Shown: positions 1 to 8,909, counted from the stretch's first letter. The stretch: 36,504 nucleotides of DNA from Pseudomonadota bacterium (GCA_018241695.1 JAFEDH010000016.1:1-36504); one strand, 5' to 3'. The notes: generated by a model not told the origin, from the letters alone. Numbers and translations are program-made.

Positions 1-1807
1 TATTTAGAGTGCTCTCTTCCTGGAGTTGCAGCGCCCACATCTGGGCATAAGGGCCACCTGCCTCGAGCAGCTCGCGATGACGGCCCTGTTCCACGATATG
101 CCCTCCATCCAGCACAATGATCTGGTCGGCATTCATGACCGTGGACAGCCGATGGGCGATGATCAGGGTGGTGCGTCCCCTTGCCGCCAGCTCCAGTTCG
201 GCCTGGATTGCCTTTTCGGTCTTGGAATCGAGCGCCGAGGTGGCTTCGTCGAAAATCAGGATGGGCGGATTTTTCAGCAGGGCGCGGGCGATGGCGACCC
301 GCTGTTTTTCACCACCGGAGAGCTTGAGCCCGCGCTCGCCTACCTGCGTGTCATAGCCATCCGGCAGGCTTTCAACAAAAGCGTGCAGATGTGCGGCACG
401 GGCGGCGGCGATCACCTCCTGGCGGCTGGCGCCGGGGCGGCCGTACTGGATGTTGTAGAGCAGGGTGTCGTTGAACAGCACCGTGTCCTGGGGAACAATG
501 CCGATGGCTGCCCGCAGGCTGGCCTGGGTCAGTTGGCGGATATCCTGGCCGTTGATACACAGGGCGCCACCACTGATATCGTAAAAGCGGTAGAGAAGGC
601 GCGCCAGGGTGCTTTTCCCGGAGCCGCTGTGGCCGACAACCGCTACCGTTTGTCCTGCAGGGATCTTGAACTCCACCCCGTGGAGAATCGGACGGCGCGG
701 TTCGTAGGCGAAATCCACCTCTCCGAACCGGACAGCGCAGGGGCCGGGCGGGAGTGGTCGGGCGTCGGGTGCATCCTGTACTTCCTGGTTGGCACGCAGT
801 AGCCCGAACATGCGCTCGATATCGGCCAGTGCCTGGCGAATTTCACGATAGAGGATGCCCAGAAAGTTGAGCGGCGTGTAGAGCTGGATCAGAAAGGCGT
901 TGACCAGAACGATGTCGCCTACCGTCATGGTACGGGCAGCGACGCCGGCGGCAGCCTGCCACATCATCAGCGTCACGCCGGTAGCGATGATGGCGGCCTG
1001 GCCCAGGTTGAGATAGGCCAGGGAAACCTGACTTTTCACCGTGGCCAGTTCCCATTTTTTCAACTGGGCATCGTAGCGGTCCTGCTCCCATTGCTCGTTG
1101 CTGAAGTATTTGACGGTCTCGTAATTGATCAGACTGTCGATGGCACGGGTGTTGGCAGCCGAATCCAGTTCGTTGACCTCGCGCCGCAGTGCGGTGCGCC
1201 AGTTGGTGACGACAACGGTGAACACGATGTAGGCGGTCAGGGTACAGCCGGTGATCAGGGCAAAGATGGCCGAGTAGCGAACGATCAGGATGCCCATCAC
1301 CAGCAGCACCTCGATGAGGGTCGGCAGGATGGAGTAGAGCGAATAGCTGATCAGGCTGCCGATGGCGCGCGTGCCGCGCTCGATGTCGCGGGAAAGGCCG
1401 CCTGTCTGGCGCTCCAGATGGAAGCGCAGAGACATGCCGTGAAGGTGTTCGAATACCTGCAGGGCGATGGCTCGCACGGCCCGCTGGGTAACGCGGGCAA
1501 AAATGATTTCACGCAGTTCGGTGAACACCGATGCGGAAAAACGCAGGGCGCCGTAGGCCGCCAGCAGCCCCACGGGTACGGCCAGCCACATCTGCTCGCG
1601 CGGGATCGAAAGAATGTCGATCAGGTCCTTGAAGACCAGGGGTACGGCGACATTGGCGGCTTTGGCCGAGATCAGGCAGATCAGCGCCAGAATGACGCGG
1701 CCCTTCCAGGTCCAGAGATAGGGCAGGAGGGTTCTCACGGTCTGCCAGTCGTGACGGTTCTTGGGCACCTGAGTAGGCAGGGGCAGGGTGGCGGCGCGAT
1801 GTCTCAT
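1..1807 (-). CDS. ABC exporter, Atm1/HMT type, fused permease-ATPase (3' end cut by window edge)
   Basis: Half-transporter with an N-terminal six-helix permease domain (about residues 30-330) and a C-terminal ATPase domain (about 345-590), acting in the inner membrane. The ATPase shows Walker A GHSGSGKST near residue 390, the signature LSGGEKQR near 494 and Walker B ILIFDE near 512, followed by the switch histidine in IIAHRLST. The permease stretch SAKAANVAVPLVFKDLID and a conserved NYETVKYF segment resemble the Atm1/HMT class, which exports glutathione-linked or metal-linked compounds; that substrate class is inferred from family resemblance. About 602 codons are visible with no stop before base 1, so only a few residues are probably missing. 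The start ATG is at 1807. It diverges from the thioesterase gene. Confidence 0.88.
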   Translation of the reverse strand, partial: MRHRAATLPLPTQVPKNRHDWQTVRTLLPYLWTWKGRVILALICLISAKAANVAVPLVFKDLIDILSIPREQMWLAVPVGLLAAYGALRFSASVFTELREIIFARVTQRAVRAIALQVFEHLHGMSLRFHLERQTGGLSRDIERGTRAIGSLISYSLYSILPTLIEVLLVMGILIVRYSAIFALITGCTLTAYIVFTVVVTNWRTALRREVNELDSAANTRAIDSLINYETVKYFSNEQWEQDRYDAQLKKWELATVKSQVSLAYLNLGQAAIIATGVTLMMWQAAAGVAARTMTVGDIVLVNAFLIQLYTPLNFLGILYREIRQALADIERMFGLLRANQEVQDAPDARPLPPGPCAVRFGEVDFAYEPRRPILHGVEFKIPAGQTVAVVGHSGSGKSTLARLLYRFYDISGGALCINGQDIRQLTQASLRAAIGIVPQDTVLFNDTLLYNIQYGRPGASRQEVIAAARAAHLHAFVESLPDGYDTQVGERGLKLSGGEKQRVAIARALLKNPPILIFDEATSALDSKTEKAIQAELELAARGRTTLIIAHRLSTVMNADQIIVLDGGHIVEQGRHRELLEAGGPYAQMWALQLQEESTLN

Positions 1808-1900
1808 GATCCGATTTTACCGGGCACGGTACGTCTGTCGCTGTCTCCGTTCGGTACCAAGCGCTGTTGTCGTTACCTGCGGAACGGAAGCAGGGCTGGG

Positions 1901-1906
1901 TATCAT
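1901..1906 (+). promoter_or_regulatory. Possible -10 element for the thioesterase gene
   Basis: TATCAT matches the sigma-70 -10 consensus at five of six positions and lies 28 bases before the ATG at 1934, in the 126-base gap between divergent genes. No convincing -35 hexamer is visible 16-18 bases upstream, so this is a weak call. An AGGAG ribosome binding site follows at 1922-1926. Confidence 0.3.
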
Positions 1907-1933
1907 GCTGGCTGTCATTTCAGGAGTTCCACC

Positions 1934-2338
1934 ATGAGCGAGAATCTTGTTCTCCCCGATGAAATCCCGGCACTGCGTGTTTTCCCCCAGGTCAAGGATA
2001 CCAACCCCAACGGCGATATTTTTGGTGGCTGGGTCATGTCCCAGGCCGATCTGGCAGGTGCTCTCTGCGCCCATCGCCTGGCGGGTGGCCGGGTGGTCAC
2101 CGTGGCGGTGAACACCTTCCTCTTCAAGCAACCCATTTCGGTCGGGGATGTGGTCAGCTTCTATTCCCGTCCGGTGCGGGTGGGGCGGACCTCGATTACC
2201 GTCGATGTTCAGGTCTATGCCGAGCGTGGGGAGGCGCTGGATCAGGTGGTCAAGGTTACCGAGGCAACTCTCACTTTCGTCGCCGTTCATCCCGATGGCT
2301 GCAAGCGGGAGTTGCCCGCTTCCGTGCGCACCATCTGA
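1934..2338 (+). CDS. Acyl-CoA thioesterase, YciA-like hotdog fold
   Basis: A 134-residue single hotdog-domain protein, the usual length for YciA-type enzymes, which hydrolyse acyl-CoA thioesters to free acid and CoA in the cytoplasm. The diagnostic segment NPNGDIFGGWVMSQADLAG (about residues 20-38) carries the catalytic Asp and helix-capping glycines of this family. The later VGDVVSFYS and RVGRTSITVDVQV strands fit the hotdog sheet. The start ATG is set by an AGGAG ribosome binding site 7 bases upstream. The CDF transporter gene follows after 21 bases and may be co-transcribed. Chain-length preference cannot be read from sequence. Confidence 0.87.
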   Translation: MSENLVLPDEIPALRVFPQVKDTNPNGDIFGGWVMSQADLAGALCAHRLAGGRVVTVAVNTFLFKQPISVGDVVSFYSRPVRVGRTSITVDVQVYAERGEALDQVVKVTEATLTFVAVHPDGCKRELPASVRTI

Positions 2339-2359
2339 AGCTCCAGGCGGGTTGTATTC

Positions 2360-3277
2360 ATGGCTCATGACCACCAGCATCATGTTCATCCCGTTCCGGG
2401 CGGCGACCATGACCATGCGTTTGCGCTCGGTAGCGCGATCAATCTGGGATTCGTCGTGGTCGAGATCCTGTTTGGTCTGGCCGCCAATTCGATGGCGCTG
2501 CTCTCCGATGCGGGGCATAACCTGGGTGATGTCTTCGGCCTGCTGCTGGCCTGGGGTGCGAGTCGTATGGCACGCCGGCCGCCAAGCCGGCGCTATACCT
2601 ATGGCCTGCGCCGGGGTTCGATCCTGGCAGCGTTGATCAATGCCTGTGTGCTGCTGGTGGCGGTAGGGGGGATTTTATGGGAATCGGTGCGCCGCCTGGC
2701 CTATCCAGAGGCTGTTGCCGAAACCATGGTGATCTGGGTCGCCGCGGCCGGTGTAGTGGTGAATGGTGCTTCCGCCCTATTGTTTATTTCGGGCCACCGC
2801 CATGACATCAATATCCGTGGTGCGTACCTGCATCTGATTGCCGATGCCGCTGTTTCGCTCGGCGTTGTCGTGACCGGCGTGGCCATCCGTTATTCCGGAT
2901 GGGAATGGCTCGACCCGGCCACCGGCATCGTGATTGCCGTGGTGATTGCAGCCGGTACCTGGGGGTTGCTGCGGGAATCCTTCAACCTGGCGCTGGATGC
3001 GGTGCCGGCACATGTGGATATCCATGCCGTGGAGCATTACCTGGCCGGGCTGCCCGGGGTCAAGGAGGTGCATGATCTGCATATCTGGGCCATGAGTACG
3101 ACGGAGGTTGCCCTCACGGCGCATCTGGTGCGGGATCGTACGGAGGAAGGGGATAGCTTCCTGCGCCGGGCGGGCGATCATCTGCGGGAGGAGTTTGGCA
3201 TCGGTCATGCGACCTTGCAGATCGAACGCGGTGATGAAGCGGTCCACTGTCCTCTGGCACCGGAACATCTGGTATGA
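2360..3277 (+). CDS. Cation diffusion facilitator, CzcD/ZitB-like zinc efflux protein
   Basis: A 305-residue inner-membrane antiporter expected to expel Zn2+ or similar divalent cations in exchange for protons. Six hydrophobic segments are evident. The transport-site pair is complete: H53/D57 in the helix-2 motif SDAGHNLGD and H158/D162 in HLIADAAVSLG, the 2-His 2-Asp arrangement of zinc-type CDFs. The N-terminus is His-rich (six His in the first 20 residues), common in metal-handling members. The C-terminal domain (about residue 210 on) has the VHDLHIWAMS strand typical of the cytoplasmic dimerisation domain. No metal-responsive operator was recognised. Confidence 0.92.
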   Translation: MAHDHQHHVHPVPGGDHDHAFALGSAINLGFVVVEILFGLAANSMALLSDAGHNLGDVFGLLLAWGASRMARRPPSRRYTYGLRRGSILAALINACVLLVAVGGILWESVRRLAYPEAVAETMVIWVAAAGVVVNGASALLFISGHRHDINIRGAYLHLIADAAVSLGVVVTGVAIRYSGWEWLDPATGIVIAVVIAAGTWGLLRESFNLALDAVPAHVDIHAVEHYLAGLPGVKEVHDLHIWAMSTTEVALTAHLVRDRTEEGDSFLRRAGDHLREEFGIGHATLQIERGDEAVHCPLAPEHLV

Positions 3278-3362
3278 GCCGACGGATTCACAACCGGGCA
3301 TTCATCTTCACTGGCCCACGATGCCGTTTGTCAGTGCTTCAGCAGCAGGCTTCCCGCTCCCA

Positions 3363-3380
3363 GCCGGCATTGATGCCGGC
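3363..3380. terminator. Inverted repeat between convergent CDF and rsuA genes, possible terminator
   Basis: GCCGGCAT and its exact reverse complement ATGCCGGC are separated by two bases; in RNA this would fold as about 7 bp closing a 4-base loop. It lies in the 117-base gap between the 3' ends of the convergent CDF and rsuA genes, where a bidirectional terminator would be expected. No U-run follows on either strand, so intrinsic termination is only a possibility. Confidence 0.35.
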
Positions 3381-3394
3381 ATGACGCACAAGGT

Positions 3395-4102
3395 TCAGCA
3401 GGATGAGCCAAAAATTTCGGCCGGCTCGGAAGCCTGCAAGACCCGCCATTGACCCGCCGGAAGGTTGCCCAGTTCCAGCCCCCCGATCTTCTGACGGTGC
3501 AATGTGATTACGTGGTTGCCGGCAGCCGCGAACATGCGTCGTACCTGGTGATAGCGGCCTTCGGTGACCGTCAGCCTGACCCGGCGCGGTGCCAGCACTT
3601 CAAGACCGGCGGGCGCGAGCGGAGTGGTTTCCGTTTCCAGTACGAGGGTACCGCTAGCGAACAATCCGGCCTCATGGCCTTGCAGATCGGCTGCGAGTTC
3701 CGCCTCGTAGACCTTAGGCAGATGTGATTTGGGCGAGATGATCCGGTGCAGCAACTGCCCGTCGTCGGTCAGCAAAAGCAGCCCTGAAGTTTCGCGATCC
3801 AGCCTGCCCACCGTGGACAACATGGGTTTGCGTGCCGCGAAGCGCGACGGCAGCAATTCATAGATCAGCCGCCCCGTGTCCCGGGTGGAGCAGGTATAGC
3901 CGACAGGTTTGTGCAACATCAGCACCAGCCCCGAGGGAGGATCCAGGGGCTGGTCGTCTATCCGGATCTCGTCATGCCCGACCGGATCCTCCGGGTACAG
4001 GGGGGTACCGTCGGCGCGTGTCACCCGGCCATCGTGAAGCATCGCGGTGACCTGCCGACGGCTGCCGTAGCCCAGGTTGGCAAGATGCCTGACGAGCTTC
4101 AT
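3395..4102 (-). CDS. rsuA: 16S rRNA pseudouridine-516 synthase family protein, RsuA-like
   Basis: A 235-residue protein with an N-terminal S4 RNA-binding domain (MKLVRHLANLGYGSRRQVT) and a pseudouridine synthase domain. The catalytic motif GRLDRETSGLLLLTDDG puts the Asp nucleophile at residue 102, as I recall the same position as in E. coli RsuA, and the total length (231 in E. coli) matches. HKPVGYTCSTRD and EGRYHQVRRMFAAAGNHV are further RsuA/RluE family blocks. RsuA converts U516 of 16S rRNA; the close relatives RluE and RluF act on 23S rRNA, so the exact target is inferred. It is the last gene of the leftward argH unit, 21 bases after the NTF2-like gene. Confidence 0.85.
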   Translation of the reverse strand: MKLVRHLANLGYGSRRQVTAMLHDGRVTRADGTPLYPEDPVGHDEIRIDDQPLDPPSGLVLMLHKPVGYTCSTRDTGRLIYELLPSRFAARKPMLSTVGRLDRETSGLLLLTDDGQLLHRIISPKSHLPKVYEAELAADLQGHEAGLFASGTLVLETETTPLAPAGLEVLAPRRVRLTVTEGRYHQVRRMFAAAGNHVITLHRQKIGGLELGNLPAGQWRVLQASEPAEIFGSSC

Positions 4103-4123
4103 GTCACGTCTTGGGTGCCCCGC

Positions 4124-4531
4124 TCACATAGTGCCGAACAGACGGCGGGCATCCCAGAAGGCACGCAGGGAGAGGATTTTCCCTTCGGCATTCACCTTGT
4201 AGATGGTGACCATCGGTGTTTCGGAAACGGTGCCATCGGGGCGGGTGCTGCGTCCGACCCAGACATTGGCGCATTCGTCACCACAGGGATAGGACTGGAA
4301 AATCTCGAAATCGAAGCTACCGCCCGCAGTGATGATGTTGTCGTAGAAGCGGCCGATCGCTTCCTTGCCGCGATGGCCCAGTCCATCCGGATTGAAGGGG
4401 GAAGGGCCGACGGGATCCTGCACCACCGCGTCGTCGGCAAAAAGTGCCAGCCAGTCGTCGCGGCGGCGTTCCTTCACCATCTGCGGGGAAACGAAACTGG
4501 CTTTTTGTGCCGGGGTTCTGGCTTCCATCAT
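4124..4531 (-). CDS. NTF2-like/SnoaL-like fold protein of unknown function
   Basis: A 135-residue protein whose pattern (an N-terminal helix, LFADDAVVQDPVG, a GKEAIGRFYDNI segment, then alternating strands ending in LRAFWDARRLFG) fits the NTF2-like cone fold shared by ketosteroid isomerases, SnoaL cyclases and many uncharacterised proteins. The FADDAVVQDP region resembles the ligand-pocket entry in that superfamily. The specific reaction cannot be assigned. An AAGGAG ribosome binding site (plus-strand 4539-4544) precedes two adjacent ATGs; the first, at 4531, has the better spacing. It lies between the kinase gene (71-base gap) and rsuA (21-base gap) on the same strand, which suggests co-transcription but not a shared function. 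Confidence 0.7.
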   Translation of the reverse strand: MMEARTPAQKASFVSPQMVKERRRDDWLALFADDAVVQDPVGPSPFNPDGLGHRGKEAIGRFYDNIITAGGSFDFEIFQSYPCGDECANVWVGRSTRPDGTVSETPMVTIYKVNAEGKILSLRAFWDARRLFGTM

Positions 4532-4602
4532 GTCCTGCTCCTTGGTTGTGGGTGACAGGCCGGTATCGTAACCCGCGTCTGGAATTTGTGCGCGGTAACG
4601 GA

Positions 4603-5910
4603 TCAGACGTTGGCGATCCGGATGTTGGCGGCGGTGAGCCGTGTTGCAAGAATTTCGAGAAAACCCTGGTAAAAGCGCATCCGGCAGGTGTCGCTGGCAT
4701 GACGCAGGGCCTGTTCACGGATCGTGATGATGCGGGCCTGGGTGAACGCTTCCACATCCGCGCCGCGGATCCTGTCGCTACGACCGATCAGGGCCATTTC
4801 ACCAAAGCATTCGCCGGGCATGAGCAGGCTCAATGTGCGGTTGCGCTTGATCACGCGCATTTCGCCATTCACGAGAAAGCAGAAGAAGTCGCCGTGCTCG
4901 CCGTCTTTCATGACGAGCGTGCCCCGGGCTACTTCGCTCCAGGCGGAGAAGCGCACCACCTCCCAGACTTCCACATCGGAAAATTCGCGGAAAAAGGGCA
5001 GCGCGCGCAGGGTTTCGAATTTTTCGCTGTCCGGTACATCTTGCGTCTGGCTGGCGAGCTGCTTGTTACGGAAGGTCTGCGCCAGGTCGTGGGCAAATGC
5101 TTCCCAGGTGGCATAGCGGGCCTCCACCGATTTCTGCATGGCACGTGCGACGATCGCATTCAGTGCGGGGGGGATGTCGGTTCGGAAGGTGGAGGGCGGG
5201 GGAGGCTCCGTGTTGGTGATCTGGTAGATCATGCCGTAGTTGCTGGTGGCATGAAAAGGCAGGCGCCCCGTCAGCAACTGGTACATGACCACGCCTAGGG
5301 AGTAGATGTCGGTCTGGTGGTTCAGGTTTTTGTCCTGTACCTGCTCCGGCGACATATACGCCGGAGAGCCGACGCCAGCTACCTGGGTCCGGGTCTGGTT
5401 GGCATCGCTCATCAGGGCGGCACCGAAATCGGAAATCTTGATGTCCCCGGCCTGCCCGTCACCGGCCAGCAGAATGTTGGCCGGCTTGATGTCGCGATGG
5501 GTGATGCCCAGCCGGTGGGCATAATCGAGGGCACGTGTACATTTGAAAACGATTTCCACCACCCGTTCGATGGACAGCAGATTGTCTGGTGTGCTGAACG
5601 GCTCCAGGGTGCCGCCGGGAACATACTCCATCACGATGTAGCTCTGGTCCTCATCCACCACGGCATCGAAAATCTGGACGATGTGGGGATGATTGAGCTT
5701 GCCAGCGAGGGAGGCTTCGTTGACCAGCAGATGGTGATAGAGACGCCCCCGTTCGCGGTCCTGCAGAATTTCGGGAGAAATCACCTTCACCGCCACGTCC
5801 CGCTGGGCAAACTCGTCGTACCCCAGCCAGACCGTGGCGGTCGCCCCCTGGCCAAGGATGCGGTGCAGGCGATATTTGCCGATGCGGTCCGGTGAATCTG
5901 CCGGGGTCAT
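4603..5910 (-). CDS. Serine/threonine protein kinase fused to a C-terminal cyclic-nucleotide-binding domain
   Basis: A 435-residue cytosolic protein with two modules. The Hanks-type kinase (about 13-280) has the glycine loop GQGATATVWLG, lysine K42 in VAVKV, the RD-type catalytic loop HRDIKPANILL with D140, DFG at 161-163 and YMSPEQ in the activation region, so it looks active. The second module (about 310-425) is a cNMP-binding beta-roll with FGEMAL at 369-374 and an Arg at 380, the spacing of the ribose/phosphate contacts in CRP-like domains, although the segment after the Arg is two residues longer than usual. No transmembrane helix is seen. The start chosen is the ATG 7 bases after the argH stop; a longer in-frame ORF would overlap argH. 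Its substrate is unknown. Confidence 0.9.
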   Translation of the reverse strand: MTPADSPDRIGKYRLHRILGQGATATVWLGYDEFAQRDVAVKVISPEILQDRERGRLYHHLLVNEASLAGKLNHPHIVQIFDAVVDEDQSYIVMEYVPGGTLEPFSTPDNLLSIERVVEIVFKCTRALDYAHRLGITHRDIKPANILLAGDGQAGDIKISDFGAALMSDANQTRTQVAGVGSPAYMSPEQVQDKNLNHQTDIYSLGVVMYQLLTGRLPFHATSNYGMIYQITNTEPPPPSTFRTDIPPALNAIVARAMQKSVEARYATWEAFAHDLAQTFRNKQLASQTQDVPDSEKFETLRALPFFREFSDVEVWEVVRFSAWSEVARGTLVMKDGEHGDFFCFLVNGEMRVIKRNRTLSLLMPGECFGEMALIGRSDRIRGADVEAFTQARIITIREQALRHASDTCRMRFYQGFLEILATRLTAANIRIANV

Positions 5911-5917
5911 GCCGTGA

Positions 5918-7300
5918 TTACAGGGTAGCGCGTACGCGGGCGATGGCGGCGCGTACCTGGGCTGGCGCGGTGCCGCCGATGTGATCGCGGGCGGCAAGGG
6001 ATCCCGCCACCGTCAGCACGTCGAAGATGTCGTCGCCGATCAGGGCAGAGAATGCCCGCAGTTCGGCAAGGCTCAGATCGGACAGATCGCAGCCCTTCAG
6101 TTCGGCGGCGCGCACGGCGCGGGCCACGGCTTCATGGGCATCGCGGAAAGGCAGCCCCTTTTTCACCAGATAATCGGCCAGGTCGGTGGCGGTGGCGTAG
6201 CCTTGCTTGAGCGCTGCGGCCATGGCTTCGGGCTTGACCGTGATGCCGGGCACCATGTCGGCGAAGATGCGCAGGGTATCCGTCAATGTATCGACCGTAT
6301 CGAAGAGCGGCTCCTTGTCTTCCTGATTGTCCTTGTTGTAGGCCAGGGGCTGACCTTTCATCAGCACGAGAAGTCCCGTCAGATGGCCGATCACGCGACC
6401 GCTCTTGCCCCGGGCCAGTTCCGGCACGTCGGGGTTCTTCTTCTGCGGCATGATCGAGGAGCCGGTACAGAAGCGGTCCGCGATGTCGATGAAGCCGACG
6501 CGCGGGCTCATCCACAGGATCAGCTCTTCCGCGAAACGGGATACATGCACCATGATGAGGGCCGCCGCCGCGGTGAATTCGATGGCGAAATCCCGGTCGG
6601 ATACGGCATCCAGAGAGTTTTCGCAGACACCATCGAATCCCAGTTCGCGCGCGACGGATTCGCGGTCGATCGGGAAGGTGGTGCCCGCCAGGGCGGCGGC
6701 GCCCAGGGGCAGCCGGTTCATGCGGGCGCGGCAATCCCGGATACGGCTACGGTCGCGCCGGGCCATCTCCACATAGGCCAGCAGGTGATGGCCGAAGGTC
6801 ACGGGCTGGGCCACCTGCAGATGGGTGAAGCCCGGCAGCGCCGTTCCGGCGTGCTGTTCGGCCAGAGCCAGCAGGGCCAGGATGTAGTCCCCGAGCAGGC
6901 GGTCGATGGTATCCAGCATGTCGCGCAGCCAGAGGCGGATATCGGTCGCCACCTGATCGTTGCGGGAGCGGCCGGTGTGCAGGCGCTTGCCGGCATCGCC
7001 CACCAGGGCCGTGAGGCGCTTTTCGATATTGAGATGAACGTCTTCATCGTCCAGACTCCAGACGAATACGTCCTGTTCGATCTCGCTTTTTATCCTGGCC
7101 ATGCCCTGTTCGATGGCAGCCAGATCGGTTGCGGAGATGATGGCCTGCCGGGCCAGCATCCGGGCATGGGCGAGGGAGCCGCGAATATCCTGCAGAGCCA
7201 TGCGCCGGTCGAAAAAAACCGAGGCCGTGTAGCGTTTCACGAGATCCGACACCGGCTCGGAAAAGCGCCCGGACCAGGCTTTGCCCTGTTCTTCTGTCAT
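5918..7300 (-). CDS. argH: Argininosuccinate lyase
   Basis: A 460-residue enzyme splitting argininosuccinate into arginine and fumarate, the last step of arginine synthesis. The fumarase/aspartase superfamily signature [12 protein letters not shown] is present, as are the early blocks WSGRFSEPV and [12 protein letters not shown] and the substrate-binding [14 protein letters not shown]. Length is standard. It heads a leftward unit: the kinase-cNMP gene starts 7 bases after its stop. Upstream it diverges from the histidine kinase gene with only 34 bases between start codons; the same argH versus AlgZ/FimS arrangement is known from Pseudomonas. Confidence 0.97.
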   Translation of the reverse strand: MTEEQGKAWSGRFSEPVSDLVKRYTASVFFDRRMALQDIRGSLAHARMLARQAIISATDLAAIEQGMARIKSEIEQDVFVWSLDDEDVHLNIEKRLTALVGDAGKRLHTGRSRNDQVATDIRLWLRDMLDTIDRLLGDYILALLALAEQHAGTALPGFTHLQVAQPVTFGHHLLAYVEMARRDRSRIRDCRARMNRLPLGAAALAGTTFPIDRESVARELGFDGVCENSLDAVSDRDFAIEFTAAAALIMVHVSRFAEELILWMSPRVGFIDIADRFCTGSSIMPQKKNPDVPELARGKSGRVIGHLTGLLVLMKGQPLAYNKDNQEDKEPLFDTVDTLTDTLRIFADMVPGITVKPEAMAAALKQGYATATDLADYLVKKGLPFRDAHEAVARAVRAAELKGCDLSDLSLAELRAFSALIGDDIFDVLTVAGSLAARDHIGGTAPAQVRAAIARVRATL

Positions 7301-7334
7301 AATCGTTTCGCTGTTAAATCAATTACATTGGCCC

Positions 7335-8159
7335 ATGGCCCCAGAGTCCGAAAGTATACGGCAATTCCCCGGCCGGCCTCGCTGGCGGGCCGACCTGCTG
7401 CGGTTCGGCGTTGTTTTCCTCGTCATCGAAACCGCCATGCTCGCGACCTTCGGCCTGCTGTCGCTTTCGGGCCTGGTCCTGCCCGCCGTGGTCTGGGTGC
7501 TGCTGGCGAGCGCCCTGGCGGCCGTGGCGGCGCTTGGCTGGGTCTGGCGGCAGCACGGGGAAACACCCGCCATGGATGAGGCGCGACTGATGGCGCTGAC
7601 CTCGCGCATCCGCCCCCATTTCCTTTACAACAGCCTCAACGCGGTGCTCGGCACCATCCGCAGCGATCCCCGTGCTGCGGAAACGGCGCTGGAGGAAATG
7701 GCGGAACTGTTTCGCGCCCTGATGCACGATCCACGGCAACTGGTGCCCCTCTCCGACGAAATCGCGCTCTGCCGCAAATATCTGGATCTGGAGCGGCTGC
7801 GCCTGGGGGACCGGGTTCAGGTGCAATGGAGCATCGATCAATTGCCACCCGATGCAATGGTGCCACCGCTCATGCTCCAGCCATTGCTGGAAAATGCGGT
7901 CTATCACGGGATCGAGCCGCTGCAACAGCCGGAGCCGATCGGATTTCATATGACGGTATCGGGGCGGATGCTGGTGATCGAACTGACCAATCCCCATGAA
8001 TCCAGTCAGATGCATGCAAGGGGAAATCGCATGGCGCTGGCCAATATCCGGGAGCGGCTGGAAATCTTTTATGGCCTTGCGGCCTACCTCAATGCGGAGA
8101 TCAAGGCCGGGCATTACACGGTGCGCATCGTACTGCCACTGGAGAGACAGACATCATGA
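7335..8159 (+). CDS. Sensor histidine kinase, LytS/AlgZ (FimS) type
   Basis: A 274-residue membrane kinase. Two hydrophobic helices (about 21-44 and 48-68) are followed by a His_kinase (PF06580-type) block RIRPHFLYNSLNAVLGTI with the likely phospho-acceptor H95, and an ATP-binding region PPLMLQPLLENAVYHGIE. This is the atypical class that pairs with LytTR regulators; AlgZ/FimS of Pseudomonas is the closest named analogue. Its stop overlaps the regulator start (ATGA, 4 bases), so the two are translationally coupled. The ATG at 7335 is chosen because an ORF opening at 7281 would run into argH; no strong ribosome binding site is visible at either. Confidence 0.88.
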   Translation: MAPESESIRQFPGRPRWRADLLRFGVVFLVIETAMLATFGLLSLSGLVLPAVVWVLLASALAAVAALGWVWRQHGETPAMDEARLMALTSRIRPHFLYNSLNAVLGTIRSDPRAAETALEEMAELFRALMHDPRQLVPLSDEIALCRKYLDLERLRLGDRVQVQWSIDQLPPDAMVPPLMLQPLLENAVYHGIEPLQQPEPIGFHMTVSGRMLVIELTNPHESSQMHARGNRMALANIRERLEIFYGLAAYLNAEIKAGHYTVRIVLPLERQTS

Positions 8160-8899
8160 TGAGGGTGATGCTGATCGATGACGAAATTCCGGCACGCAAC
8201 CGGTTGCGTCATCTGCTGGGCGACATTGCGGATCAGATGCCGGCCATGGTGGTGGCCGAGGCGGGTGACGGCATCGCCGCGCTGGAAACGATCCGGGCCG
8301 GTACGGTCGATGTGGCCCTGGTGGATATCCGCATGCCGGGCATGGACGGTTTGCAGCTGGCATTGCATCTGGCGCGCCTGCCGGTGCCGCCCGCCGTGAT
8401 TTTCACCACGGCCTACGACCAGTATGCGGTGCAGGCCTTCGAGCTTTCCGCCGTGGACTATCTGCTCAAGCCGGTACGGGCGGAACGCCTGCTGGCCGCC
8501 CTGCAGAAGGTTCGGCCCCTGGCGCCGGAGTCGCTGTCCGCTCTGGTGCCGGAAGGACGCCGCCATTTGCGCTCCACCGAGAGAGGACGCACCCATCTTG
8601 TTCCTGTCGACGCGGTGATTTATCTCAAGGCAGAGCAGAAATATGTCACCGCGCGTACCGAAAAGGGCGAGTATCTGATCGAGGATTCCCTGACCCAGCT
8701 GGAAGAAGAATTCGGTCCGCGTTTTTTCCGCGCCCATCGAAACTGTCTGGTGGCACTCGCGGCCGTGGCCGGCTACGAGCGGGGTGGAGACGAGCCCGAG
8801 GGCGATGCGAAGTGGCTGCTGCGCCTGCGCGGTTGCACGGAGCGGATTCCGGTCAGCCGTCGCCAGTGGCCCCAGGTGAAGGCATTGATCAGCACATGA
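8156..8899 (+). CDS. LytTR-family response regulator, AlgR-like
   Basis: A 247-residue regulator. The receiver domain (1-120) has the acidic pair D8-D9, phospho-acceptor D57 in LVDIRMPGMDG, TTAY and a K in LLKPVR. The C-terminal LytTR DNA-binding domain (about 140-245) is recognised by ERGRTHLVPVDAVIYLKAEQKYV and FFRAHRNCLVAL. It is the cognate partner of the upstream kinase, with a 4-base start/stop overlap. In Pseudomonas, AlgR sits directly upstream of hemC; here the channel gene and an antisense ppc lie between. LytTR regulators typically bind paired imperfect repeats; none was identified. Confidence 0.9.
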   Translation: MMRVMLIDDEIPARNRLRHLLGDIADQMPAMVVAEAGDGIAALETIRAGTVDVALVDIRMPGMDGLQLALHLARLPVPPAVIFTTAYDQYAVQAFELSAVDYLLKPVRAERLLAALQKVRPLAPESLSALVPEGRRHLRSTERGRTHLVPVDAVIYLKAEQKYVTARTEKGEYLIEDSLTQLEEEFGPRFFRAHRNCLVALAAVAGYERGGDEPEGDAKWLLRLRGCTERIPVSRRQWPQVKALIST

Positions 8900-8900
8900 G

Positions 8901-8905
8901 GGAGG
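8901..8905 (+). promoter_or_regulatory. Ribosome binding site for the MscS-cNMP channel gene
   Basis: GGAGG immediately follows the regulator stop and lies 4 bases before the ATG at 8910, favouring that ATG over a TTG at 8907. The GTG at 8913 has slightly better spacing and remains possible. Confidence 0.6.
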
Positions 8906-8909
8906 TTTG

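Noticed and set aside
4103..4602. Possibility that the small ORF before rsuA is a defence or toxin gene
   Set aside because: The sequence pattern is that of the NTF2-like fold, with no antitoxin partner nearby.
5981..7579. A plus-strand open frame of about 530 codons antisense to argH
   Set aside because: ArgH is certain on the other strand and the antisense translation has no recognisable motif.
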